From Nymphaea colorata (Eukaryota; Streptophyta; Magnoliopsida; Nymphaeales; Nymphaeaceae), in assembly GCF_008831285.2 (NCBI RefSeq), contig NC_045141.1:17286106-17346105 (forward strand): a stretch of 60,000 nt of DNA, read 5' to 3'. The notes under the pieces are model-generated. The model was not told the DNA's origin. It worked only from the letters and a program-made list of their open reading frames with translations, and ran no database searches. Shown piece by piece: positions 1 to 11,938 of the stretch. The translations under genes were made by a program, and so were the position numbers. How positions within the stretch are numbered: the first letter of the stretch is position 1; each line of letters starts with the position of its first letter.

Positions 1-496
1 AAATCGAACTAGAAAAGCACTTCATGCGGCCCTAATCCAACCAGCGATGCTAGAAAATTAGCTTTCGGTGCCCCCATTTCATCTTGCCAAAAACATCACC
101 TGCCACTTTTCGGAAATTGAAGCAGTGGACAAAACTACTTATATGGCAAATCATGAACGTGCAACACATCAGCAGAAGAGATGGGAGAACTCACAAGGAC
201 TAGAAGTTGCTAGTTGATAAAATCAAGAGCTCCAAAATGGAGATCCAGAAGCTACCCAATGGCTGTGTATATATAAATGTACATTGGTCATGGCTTTTGT
301 CTAGAACAGAGTCATGGAACAAAGGCAAGAGAACAATATAGAGACGTCACCCATAAACCATATTGGTCAAGTCCGGGATAGAACAAAACAAACTTCAGTG
401 GCACGACTTCCTGGACACACGGAACTTTGCATACATCACTGTTTGACTAATATCCATGTCAAGAACGGAAAGAGTTAAACAAGATTCACACATGGA
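1..496. other. Downstream flank / 3' UTR of SCE1
   Basis: No coding frame is visible. The stretch lies directly downstream of the SCE1 stop codon on the minus strand, so its right-hand part should be the SCE1 3' UTR. I found no clear AATAAA on the minus strand here, so the poly(A) site is not placed. Confidence 0.4.
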
Positions 497-3400
497 TCAC
501 ACAAGTGATGGGTATTGCTTGGCCTGGAGCCTAACTCGTCTCTTGTATTCTGTCGGATCCTGCATGTTAAAGATCACCTGAGAGTCATCAGATGATTCGA
601 GCTAACATATCAAAACCAACCCCAAGTGAAGAGTACAAACCTGGATAAAGAGATGATAACCATCAGTCTGAGCAGGATCTGCAGGATTTGGTTGATCCAG
701 TAAATCTTGTATCCCAACAAGTATTTGCTTCACTGTGATAGCTGGCCTCCATCCCTGTGTAGAAGCAAGTAAAAGACAAAGCATTAGTAAATATCTAGCT
801 TTCAAGATTTTATGAAAGCTGCGACCAGAATTGCAGTTGAAGAGTATTTATCTTATTCTAGAAATTACTGGTTTCATCAGCAACACCACACCAAAATCAG
901 TCAAAAGACCCATGCCACCAACGAGATGGAGAGGTAATGATTGTAATCAACAAACTAAGCACCTGAGCTTTTGAAAAACATAGGTAAAAACCAAGAGACT
1001 GAGAATCATGAAACATGGAATGATTTCACTTACATAGTCCTCATTAAGAATGGAGAGGCACACAGTTCCGGATGGGTAGACATTGGGATGGAAAAAACCT
1101 GGCGGAAACTTGCACTTTGGTGGTTTGCTTGGATAATCCTCACTGAAGTGGAGAGTTAGAGGGAAAAAACCCCCCTCCCAATCAGTCTGCAAAATCAAGA
1201 GACAATGGTTATTTCGAAATGCCAACAGATTTTAGGAACTTCGAGAGGACCTCTTCACAGAAATTACACTGATATTCAGTTAAACAGCCTATCTAAATAC
1301 TACAAGTGTGTGGATGATACTCATATCAATATAGACTATCCTCTGGTAAAAGCATATGTGATAATCTTCTCTTGCTTGGTGATCAAGCTACTTAGCCATA
1401 GTGCAGCTGCCAGCTGGTAAGGATGTATTGCAGGCTTCCACAATTTTGCAGATGGACTTATCTCAGATGTTGTCTTGTCAGAGTCGCAAGAGATAATCCA
1501 CGGCTGCATTTTTTGTAATATCACTATGCTAAACTAAAAGGCCATGCCCTTCATTTCAATACCACTGTATGACAAAAACAATTCTGTTCCTTCACTGAAA
1601 TGATTGCATGCACAAGAAGAACCAAAACTTATGCATCTGATCATGAACATACTTGTTGGTCATCCTCAATGGTGTAAGGGACAAACCTCTTGCAACTGTA
1701 AATCAAAACTCACCAGCTCTATCAGTGTACATGCAGTATGCACTCATTGAGCAACATTAGGTGACTGTCATAAGAAGCAAGATTCTCGCCTGGGCCTGAT
1801 TCAGGTGATATGAGTATATCTAGTTATAGGTAACAATGCCACAAACAGCATACTGCATTCAACAGTATTATATGATGCAATATATTGCAGGGACAGGTGC
1901 TAAGACACGTACACCAATTTGGCTACATGTAATACATGGACAGAGATGAGCTACATGCGACATACTTTTTTAACCAGATCCAAGCATAACCAAGTATTGA
2001 ATGTTGACAAGTTAAAGGCCATAATATTGCACACATGTATGCCGACTTGTGCATAGTGCATATGCATATTTGTTCAATCACGTAAACATTTATGGGTTTA
2101 TGCTATATGTACCTGTCATAAAAAACAGTTCATGTTTAGCCCAAAATTACATTCTCCAACTGATTTATCAAGCACACTAAGTAGGTTGACATAAATTTAT
2201 TGTCACAATCGTATAACTGACTGGTGAATGGATTTTGACTATCCTTTCTGTCATGGTTAATTTCATTTATTGTTAACCATCCATTTATTGATGATCACGT
2301 GGTTCCATTACTTCGATAACCTGGTTTTTCTAAATTATAATATGCTAAATTGCTAACTATCAAAGTAGAGCCAAAAGCTAATGCAATTTTACAACCACGA
2401 AAATAAACAAACAGATGACTCATAGAATAGACATTTGGAGGAAGACACTTACGAAAGTCTTGTCAAGCATAAAAGAAAATTCAGGTCATTTAGAGGTCTT
2501 AATCATATCTATGTGGTGCACATCCTAATTTAAAATGCCCATTACATACTGCAGGCATATTTATTATGACAAATGTATTAAGTTAGCGGCCCAATTGGAG
2601 CAACCATATTTATTCCAGTCCTGAAACTAAAGAGAAAAACTGGTAAAAAGTCCTTAGACCTAAGCATCAGTCTTCACCTTCTAATCAAGAGTACAATACT
2701 CTCAGCTGCTAAATCCACCAAACTTTTACATGGGACGGTTAATCTATCTATTTTCGAACAGATGAATACATGCCTGCTTCATATTCATCATGAACATTCA
2801 TTAGTCCAGAACTCAGTTACATAGAAAAATAATGTTCTCAAATGAATACTGAATTCCATCCACCAAAGTCCACCTCCCTGGTGGACTATACGTACTGCAT
2901 TACAGCATTAGCTCAATTCGCCTAGATAGAAACCATTTTGCATGGGTTAGATGCATTTCTTCCACATTTCCATTTTCTGGAAGAGTATAAAACAACTACC
3001 AAATGGATATGAACTACCTAATTATACAAATTTACAAAACGCAGCTAAGAAAAGAGAGGCACTTCTTTCGGAGGGCAAATTAGAAGAAATTTAGGGAAAA
3101 ACATTCTGAATGAAAAAAACAAGTTAATGAAACAGTACGCAGCCATCGATTTCCAATAAGAAATGAGGCAAATAGATCATGAACTTTAGGCAGAACGCCC
3201 CTAAACGCAAAAGCTATAGCTCCATGATGTGCCCTCGTCCTCCAAGACTGAAAAAATTAGGGCACAGGAGCAAACCACTATCTTGAATCGAAGTAAAAAC
3301 AACCAAGAAGTTAACCAAACGGGAAACAAAAGAAAGATCTATACTCATGTTCAGGAGAGACAACTAACCCCAGCTTTCCCAGGGATGGTGCAGTGCCAAA

Positions 3401-3646
3401 CCATCAAATTGACAGTACCATCTTGCAGCGTCTCCGGCTTCGCTACAAAACCCTAATAACAGAAAAACAAAACCATCAAGAAACAGAAACGGAACCAAAG
3501 AAAGAAAACCATGGACCATCAAGTATCAGAAACAGAACCAGAGAGAGAGAGAGAGAGAAAGAAAGACAGGGACGGACATGGGGATGGTTCTTACGCCACG
3601 CCTTCCGCTCCTCGGCGAGTCGCGCACGAGCAATTCCTCCCGACAT
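497..3646 (-). CDS. SUMO-conjugating enzyme E2 (UBC9/SCE1), five coding exons, 160 aa
   Basis: The E2 enzyme takes SUMO from the E1 onto its active cysteine and passes it to substrate lysines, mainly in the nucleus. Minus-strand exons are 3646-3578, 3452-3369, 1186-1034, 754-641 and 559-497; every intron has GT-AG ends and the frame closes to 160 residues, the same length as Arabidopsis SCE1. The protein starts [17 protein letters not shown], contains [13 protein letters not shown] with catalytic Cys94 and the HPN motif at 84-86, and ends [20 protein letters not shown]. Small departures from Arabidopsis as I remember it are Pro80 (KFPPGFF) and Tyr102 after LNED. The first Met lies in the family context, so the start is secure. 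Intron 2 (1187-3368) is long and contains no recognisable gene. Intron 1 carries a GA/CT tract at 3541-3558. Splicing is inferred from protein homology and splice signals only. Confidence 0.97.
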
Positions 3647-3770
3647 CTTCGCCTTCTTGTTCTTCTTCTTCTGCAGGAAAGAGGGAGAGAGAGAGAGAGG
3701 AAGCGGAGGAGGAGAAGAAGATCACGACATTCTTCGCCTCAGTCTTCCTTCTATTCGAAAATTTTGACGG
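3647..3770 (-). promoter_or_regulatory. SCE1 5' leader with CT-rich tracts
   Basis: Read on the minus strand, the sequence upstream of the SCE1 ATG is strongly pyrimidine-rich (CT and CTT runs), then has a TTTCCTGCAG just before an AAG-rich stretch leading to the ATG. That CAG could be the acceptor of a 5' UTR intron. CT-rich leaders are common in plant housekeeping genes. No TATA box is assigned. Confidence 0.4.
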
Positions 3771-6700
3771 AATAAAATATTTATCATCTTTATTTAGATG
3801 TGGTGCTAAATTTCCTCATAATTCGATCTATCCACCTCGACTTTTTATATACTTACAAAGTGGTGCTAATTGTTATACGAAAACAAAGAGTTATTGACCA
3901 TGAGTAAAAGGTGTCGTAAAATTCTTCGATCTCTGGTGATGCACAACATCAATCTTTTTAATATTTACTCTCATTATCGATGCAGTGGACTCAATGAATG
4001 TCAAAAAGTTTTGGCGGCACTAATAAATCTCTCGCTTAGTAGAACGAGTGTTAGCGCAACAGTAGACAATCTAGGTTTAGTGTGCACCACCACATGAAAA
4101 TGATCAGACTCAAATCCCATTCAATTAATAAAAGATTTCAAGAACTCAAGTAGATAATGGTCTACACCAGTTAGACAGTAACTCGCAGAGCTAGCGGGGC
4201 AATGCAACTTTACCCTCAACCAACCTTGCTCAACCAACCTTGCAATTTTGAGTTTTATCTTTTGTGTTTTAAACGCAAACTGATACCCCATCTGCAAATA
4301 CCTAAAAGAATATGCTTTGCCTTGTAATTTTACTTCCTTTTACAAGTAGCGTTAAAATTACGCGATGTTTCTCTCTTTTATTATTTTTTAAGAAAATCGT
4401 GACTTACTGGTCCACGCACTTCTATTTATATTTTTTTCATCGCAGTTTGCGGCAACAATATTTCTGTCTGCTTCGCAACGGATCAACTTTCTTCCTTTTG
4501 TGGAAAAAATAGGTCCACTTATGCTGAAATGTGGATTTTCACTGAGTAAAAAAAAAAATGCATTGCTCGGAGTGGAGTATCTTGGAGTTGTATGAAAAAC
4601 TGAAAAAGCGAATCAAATTGGGCAGTTGCCCACTCAGCGTTGGTTGATTGCCTAAATAGGTAGAAAAGTAGGAGTTGAAATACAATTTTTCCATATTTTT
4701 ATATAAATTAAATGATTTTTTCAATTTACAAATAAAATTTTTATTTTTTTTTACAAATCTCCATTGCCCCTACCAGCTCTCTTGTGTTCGCCCTTGCATA
4801 CGCTAAATTTGAATAATAAATAAAGCATATATAATAACTAAAAATAAAAAAGTAAAAATACTTTTAAAATAGCTAAGAGAATGAATAGTGTGTGATAATG
4901 TGGTATTCTTCTATTATCAAGTGAAACACATTGTATTTTTGGTAAAGGGTTATACGTACCTAAGGCTTTCATGAAATTTAGTTTTTGTATGTTTAAACAA
5001 ATGGTTTGATGATCTCACTACAGATTTGAGATCTGCAATCAACAAACGGCCCCTAATTTGAATCCTGTGAATCATTAGGATCAACTTTTAAATGAGTCTT
5101 ATTATATATTTAAATGAGTAAGAGGAGTATTTCATCACATTCAAATCAGAATCTCTCATTTTTTTCATCTATTGATTTATAATATCAAATCTGCTTTTGG
5201 TGTTTCAAAGTGATGCACCCACTATATATCAATTCGCATTTCGGTATTACAGAAAATTAGCGCTACAAGACGTTGAAACAAAGATTACCCACCTACCAGT
5301 CTCTGCCTCCTTTGTCAGCCAACCCCTCGCTGGACTTTTTTTATTTCTTAAAAGTGAAATAATAACAGCAACAAACAATTATTTCTTAAAAGTGAAAGAA
5401 TAATAGCAACAAACAATGTTTTACTAGACTCATTAAGAAAATCAATTTTACAAAACCAGGTTTTTGAGAAACCATTTTCAAGGTATCGTCCAAACGCTAC
5501 CTTACTAAATGACATGTTTTCTACAGCTATCAAGCGCCAATTGAAAATCAAGGAACCAATTTACTCCATTCTTCTTCTTCTTCTTCTAAAAAAAAGAAGA
5601 AGAAGAGGAACCAAACTGCCTCAGCTGCCGTGCTCGAGCGCCGATGAACTCACGAAAATCAAAGTCCGTGAGAATCAGAGAACCCGAGAATGCCAGGATA
5701 CATTGTTGCTCGATTTCTTCTTCTTATTCGATACTCTCTATATTCTTTATTTTTTGTAAATTTTGTCTGCGTTCGGTTTTATGGTTGTTCTCGTTGTCCT
5801 TATTTCCGTCACATTTTTAAAAATCTGTTTCTATTCAATCCCATTCACAAACCGTTGGAACTCTGATCAGATTAATTTCCAGTTTTTCTATTCAATTAAA
5901 ACCAAACCTTGGTAGCATCTTAGGCGACGGTCCACAGCTACGTTAAGTAGTGTTTTATAAAGGATGTTCATATTTTGTTTAAAATACTTTTTAACAAAAA
6001 TTTACAAAAAAATTATACTTTTATGTATATGTATATAAGAAAATAAACCATGAGTCTAGATATATTTGTATCCCTAAGACAGCTCATCTGAACCATCTTG
6101 TCGCCCAAAAACTTTTTTTTTCTCTTTCTTTATTTGTCCCCTATGTCTTGTCGCGACTGAGTACCGGGTTCACCTTTTTATTTCGTGCCCTTTTTTCTCT
6201 AGTGTCTTTGCTTCTGCCTGGCTTTTTCTTGTTAGTAGTCTTCCAAACCCACAATCCATTCGTCTTCTTTTCCTCTTTTGTCCTTCCCCCCACCTGACTG
6301 CTTCCTGGGGTCATGTTTGGAGGCCGTGGCTCATTTCAGCTTGGTGGCGTATTTGAGAGGAGCGCAAAGTCTTTAGGGACACTTTCTCTTCGCTAGATTC
6401 TATGGCTCGTCTTGTGCAAGGAGATGTCCAGTTTGCCATTCGGTTGAAGCGCCGCTGTCCGTCTGCGGCTGGGTGACTGTGCCGCTCCGTCTTTTCTCTT
6501 TCTCTTATTTTTCTATACATTGTATTGTATATTTCTTCTTCCTGCTTTTGTTTTTACGGTTTATTTTTTGCGGATTGTTTTTGTACTTAGGGGATCTCTT
6601 GTCTCCAGATTTTGTTATATATTCTCGTTTTATCGACTCTTGCTCTCTCTCTTGGTGTCTCTACCATTAGAGCTGCAAAAACGGGGCAATTGTTTTCTTT

Positions 6701-8200
6701 TCAAGTGAAGTGACTGTGCCTTTACTTTTGCACTCTTCTCGCTGCTGCTTGCTTGCTAGGAAATACTAAAATCACAAGAGATACAAGTTCATATCTCAGA
6801 ATGCAGCAGAAACACGAGTCCAATAAGTAGCTTTTAAAGCTTGACTGGGACGAGTTCTTCACAGAAAGAGCAGGCTTCAACTCGCCCGAGAAAGCACCGT
6901 TAAATTCAAACCCATTTACCTGGGAGAACTTCTCCCTGAAGCTGTAGTTATTCATTCTACAAGACTTGCTTCCATCCATTGTTCTTCATCCCATCTAGAT
7001 GGCTTCATGTATGTAGACAAACATTTCACCTGGACATACATATATGGATGAGATATCCAGCTCGGATAAACATTGACTGCAGATGAACATTGGGCGGTTG
7101 ATGGAAGCACCTCTTTCATTTGATCTGGATCTAAGAGACTAACACTGTTCGAACTGTAAAATTTAGCATGGGTTGGTGTTCATCTAAGAGGTCCTTTGCA
7201 AGGACACTCTGTGGGTGTCTTATGAATGCGCCCAAATATTAAGGCCGATTCGTAAAATATTAGAACTAATGTTTCATTAATCTGCCCCAACCTTTGAACA
7301 GCTTTATAGGGCATTTTCTACCAAACTACCCCTAAAGTTCTGATGATGACTAAGAGCATTTTCATTTACTGTTCAAAGTGATCTGAAACCTTTCATGATC
7401 TCATATCCCCACTTCCCAAAACCGAACCTCAAACCTGACATTTTGGTCATATATGATTATACACAATAGTAAAGTTTAGCATTTGTCTGGAGGCGAGTGG
7501 GGAAGACTCACTGCCTGGCAAAGTGCAAAACTTCTTACCCAACTCATTGTCACCTCAAGAATTGTTTCTAAGTAGTAACAATACGTTATTGCTCCATGCA
7601 TCTGCCTTAAAAGTGAAGAAGATTCATGGAACATAACGTTAATGTTTCCAAATGGCTCCTGGCTTGCTTTTGGCGTCTCAAGAGTGCTTCCTCCACCATG
7701 CTTCAACTTGTATATGAGTGTCTTCTTTTTGTAACACAAGAACTTGATGTCCCTCGTGATATTTGAAATAGAGACTGACTACCTACAAGTTCTTCAAACA
7801 TTCAATTTCTATATGACATCAAGGTATTAACTTTCAATCTATATATCTGGCTCACTGTGAATAGATCTCGAATCAAATCAGAACCCATCGTTAACCTGTG
7901 CTGGACGCCTGGGTCTATGCACTCAAGAGCACAAGGATTAGAATACAGGTCCGATAAACCATGCCCGAAATATAGAGGAACTAAATTGCATGGGCTGGAT
8001 CTAATTCCATTTCTAGACTCATGATCTGAGTTGTGGTCTGAAACTCGGTCTCGCTAAAAAGTGGATCCAAGTTTGGGTACGCGAATGAACTTTTTTCTCT
8101 ACCAGACTGGATTTGTACTATATTATGAGCACCAAATTTTCAAACTGAAATTAATCAACGAAGTTGTCTAATTAAATCTCCTTAGCTTAGCTTTAATCAA
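3771..8200. other. Intergenic spacer, no gene recognised
   Basis: AT-rich DNA with short chance frames only. It contains a two-copy repeat at 5342-5418, a CTT/AAG tract near 5565-5605, and a pyrimidine-rich stretch around 6110-6300 and 6480-6670. I see no domain, tRNA or transposon ends in it. Confidence 0.5.
5342..5418. repeat. Two-copy direct repeat, about 38 bp
   Basis: The motif TATTTCTTAAAAGTGAAA followed by AATAACAGCAACAAACAAT occurs twice head to tail with a few differences. It is a local tandem duplication in the spacer. Confidence 0.7.
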
Positions 8201-8846
8201 GGAAGTTGTCTAATTAAACCTCCTCAAAGCTGCAAGCCAGCCTTGAGCCCCTAAGGGCCAGAAAAGCCCATTATGGTTGGGCTGAACTCGGACTGGCCCC
8301 AGCCCATTTATGTATGGGCCAGGGCTTAAATGGGCTTTATCAGAGTTGAATTCTTTGTCTGATGCCCTAGATCCCAACTCGCTCCAATTTCAATATATCA
8401 CCATTAATGGATTGAATCTCAGCTTTCAAATTCTCAATCCAATTTGCTAATGCATGTTTCAGCTCACATAATTTTTATCAATTTAAAATACAATGCAGCC
8501 TTATTGTCATTAGGTATTTATGTTTTTAATACTCAAATTAAGTCACCCCACTATGTCTCGGAAGCTGGTTATGTAAGCCGTGCTGGTGCACAAAATTTCA
8601 TGCACCTGCACTGTTAATAATGAAAATGTTCCTATTTAAATTTAAAGGAAATAAAAAAGAGTGAAAGACTCAAAAGGATATTTCTTTTTCAATAATTTCA
8701 AAATTGTCTCCCTTTTTCTTTTGGCATATGTATGTTGCGTGCACCGAGCGGCGCATGCAACTCTGTCTCCTTTGTCTCGCGCCTAAGTGAGACCCTCTAC
8801 AGCCAACTGGTACTTGCAGGAAAACTCCTTGTATGATTTTGTAGGC

Positions 8847-8960
8847 AAATGTGAAAACACGATAACTTCGTAGATGAATTATTAGACAAGATGGATTAAC
8901 TTTGTATCCAAATGTGAAAACACGATAGCTTCATAGATGAATTATTAGACAAGATGGATT
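8847..8960. repeat. Tandem repeat, 63 bp period, nearly two copies
   Basis: The first copy starts at 8847 with AAATGTGAAAACACGATA and the second at 8910, with two substitutions in the shared part (AACTTCG versus GCTTCA). The second copy is truncated after GACAAGATGGATT. Confidence 0.85.
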
Positions 8961-9987
8961 CAGTAATTAAAAACTACAGGCCATCGAGCCACCTTTATCA
9001 AGTTCTTCCACTTATTCTGCAATCTGTGTAAAAGTAAATACATTATATTCGTTGATCAATTTTCTATTCTCTCAAATGGCACTTGCTTAGGCCTGTACGA
9101 GGACATGAAAGAAAGAAAAGAAATTCTGTACCATTCTTTCGGATGTTGGATCCCCATAAATTAATTAAGTCGAAAGTATAAACTGCTCCTTCCTTTCACA
9201 TCTTCTTCTTCTTCTTCTTTTCGGGGCTTCAAGTGTGAACAGGTCAGTTTAGAATCAGCTAATTAAGACATAAGAAACTCCAACTCCATGCCAGATTGTC
9301 TTGGTGCAGCCGGACAGTAAAGCTTTTATTGGCATTTTTTCATCTTTACTAACATTTATTTAGCGTTACTTAATTAATGACAAGCTTTACAATTGGACGA
9401 TCACTTGAGCTAACTGCATCAAGCAGGTTCATCCTTAATTAGTTTTCCCAAAATGCAATGAAACTTCTTTCCGCATCATGACTTATCATGCCGTGACAAA
9501 CTGATTAATGCCGTCGGCGTGGTTTTGGGTGAGCGAAAGGTCAACAATCCACTGCTTAAAAAAGATGCTCGAAGGCCCCCCATCTCTCTCCAACCCAAAT
9601 TCCTCGTGCCTCTAGGGTACTAAGCTGCTCCGGTGTCATCTATGGTATTAGTATATCCTTCAACTTAGGTTCCATCTCTCACCGCTTAAGATGCAAAGGA
9701 ACCATCGGCATGGTTGACAACTGTTTAACCAACAACATAAATTTTTGTTGTTGTTAATGCATATATAGTAGTTGTTAACTAGATTGTTATAATAGTTGAT
9801 CCTTCTAAACTTCATCAACTGATTAGGCTTCTAATCAACAGTCCTTTTAAATATTGACATTTAAGGGAGGGGCACATGGGTGGATTAGTTGGATCAACCT
9901 AATGCCACTTCCTAGCTGGCTTTCACGTCCTTCTCCTTTGGCTTCAAAGCAAAGAGTCCTCCAATATGAACAGTGTTTGGTACATAG

Positions 9988-10045
9988 TCTGCAACAGTAA
10001 AATAAAATAGCCTGCACTCTGCAACAGTAAAATAAAATAGCCTGC
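9988..10045. repeat. Tandem repeat, 30 bp period, two copies
   Basis: TCTGCAACAGTAAAATAAAA followed by TAGCCTGCAC is repeated immediately. The pair produces a repeated peptide in a minus-strand chance frame, which I do not regard as a gene. Confidence 0.8.
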
Positions 10046-11751
10046 AACAGCGGAATATAAAGTAGATATGAAAGCGCCATGTGGGGATTTACTCTTTTTA
10101 TTGCATCAAACTTTTTCTCTGTAAATGATGAGAGAAAGAAACCATTTTCTTTCCTTTTTTTTTCCCCCACTTTAATGTGGTCATCATTGCCTGTTATACT
10201 CATTTCTTAGTGTTATAGCCTTCAACTGTTACCCAATGCCTGCTAAGAAAGTTTCCTTGTTAACTTTCCGATGAAGGATGCATGGATTGGCCGTTTGGCT
10301 GTTGACCTTTCTTAGTTAACCAACTAACTCTATTATACAAAAGCTTTCTCAAGTCTTTAGAAAGTATTGCAAAATCAATCATGCGGATAAAATACTCTTA
10401 GTTTTATATGACAATTATTAGAAACACCAATCGCGTCCGGTGTCCACTTCAGTTGTCTTATTCCAATTGCTTAGGGATGTCAATTACTTATAGGATTCAA
10501 ATCTGACATATTCTTTACCATATCCAGCTTATTTGATTGTTCATGCCTGCACATACCAATTTCTTTGCAATAAAGGTGCAGAGGCTATCTCCTAGCAAAC
10601 TGTTCGTTGGAACCATCGGGTGTTCACGTTCATATCTGAATTAAAATTCAGAAATCAATTAACAAAGTTTATATTATATCAAATTTAATTAATGTTAAAG
10701 TCACAATCCAAATATGATCCAAATCCATCTTTTAGATTCACATCCAAATCTGAATCTAACTTTTAAATACACAATTGAATCCAAACTGTATTTTGACACG
10801 TTAAGACCGACTTTCAGAATGTACAGATTTGATATTTTTATAACAGAACCTGAATCTTGATCTGAATTTGAATATGGTCGGAGATTTAAAAACGAAACCA
10901 GTTGGATGTTAATGGTATTTCTTAAATCCAAAATCAATCTTTTCTCGATCTAATCTTAAATTTTCTTTCCTTATCGGACTTTTTTGACTCAAGCAGATTC
11001 AGTTAGATATCCTATCTGAATATAATCCATCGACGTTCCTACTTGCTGGCTGGAAAACTATAATGTTGCTTCAACTTTGTGATAAGAGGCGTAGACGCCA
11101 ATTCTGGAACCTTTCAACTGTCATCACATGGAAAGCCTTAATCTGACCGCCCAAATCTGATGCTCAACATTGCTCGTGAACTGATTAAATATTGGAGCTA
11201 TGTATATGTTCTCATTTTAAGTTCAAAAGGAAAAAAAAGTGATATTAATGAGAAAAGGCCCACCTAGCTGTGATATAAAGCTACTCAAATAATTTGCAAG
11301 TGGAAACAATTGCGAGCTTCCATGATGAACGCACCGGGCCCGTCCATAGGTCGTTTGTAGACTATAAAATATTTGATAGAGAAAGTTCATTGATCAATTC
11401 GATTAGTTCTATTATTAATGCTGGAGGCAGCTTGTTATCATCTAATTAGGAGGAAATCATCTTTGTGTTCAAACAGCAGATTTTCTGCCTATTTTTATGA
11501 TCAGTAACTTTCTGGTTAACTAAAGACACTATAATATATATGTAACGGTATAGTATAAACAATTCAATTTATGAGCATTATATATATATGTGTGTGTGTT
11601 TCTCCGTAAAGCAACTGTGGAGGTCCACGATATGTGCTTGCCAAGCCATGAATAGCTGTTGCCAATTAATCCGCCATGAAAAAGACTTGCCCCGCCATCA
11701 CTGAAGCTTTTCTTTTTCTATGGGTGCATGATCACACAAATGCACGTGTAT

Positions 11752-11938
11752 GCAATGGTGAAGCCAGAAATTTTTAGTTAAAGGACATTATTTTAGAAAT
11801 TTTAATTGTTTCCTAAGGGGGTGGCACCAGTATACATAAATAAGCAATTATTTGTAGGCACATGTATGAAGATAAACAAAAATTATAGGACTGGTGTGGG
11901 CAACTGCCTACACCAGCTGATGTATGGCTCCGCCACTG
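11752..11938. mobile_element. Probable MITE with imperfect terminal inverted repeats
   Basis: The left end reads GCAATGGTGAAGCCAGA and the inverse complement of the right end reads GCAGTGGCGGAGCCATA, so the termini match at most positions over about 17 bp. The word GGCGGAGCCA recurs at the ends of many plant repeats. An internal near-perfect palindrome (GGTGTGGGCA..TGCCTACACC) sits near the right end. The target duplication is not certain (perhaps TGCA) and no transposase is present, so the family is left open. Confidence 0.45.

Larger units (their letters stand above)
8201..11750. other. Intergenic spacer with motif-rich tracts
   Basis: No gene is recognised. Around 8250-8340 there is a cluster of GGGCC/GCCCA/TGGGC words. 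10620-11030 is a degenerate tract rich in ATCCAAAT, GAATC and TCTGAA words, of the kind left by old repeats. Tandem repeats are listed separately. Confidence 0.45.

Noticed and set aside
9847-10203. 118-codon minus-strand frame with a repeated AILFYCCR peptide
   Set aside because: The repeat is explained by the 30 bp tandem duplication at 9988-10045; nothing else suggests a gene.
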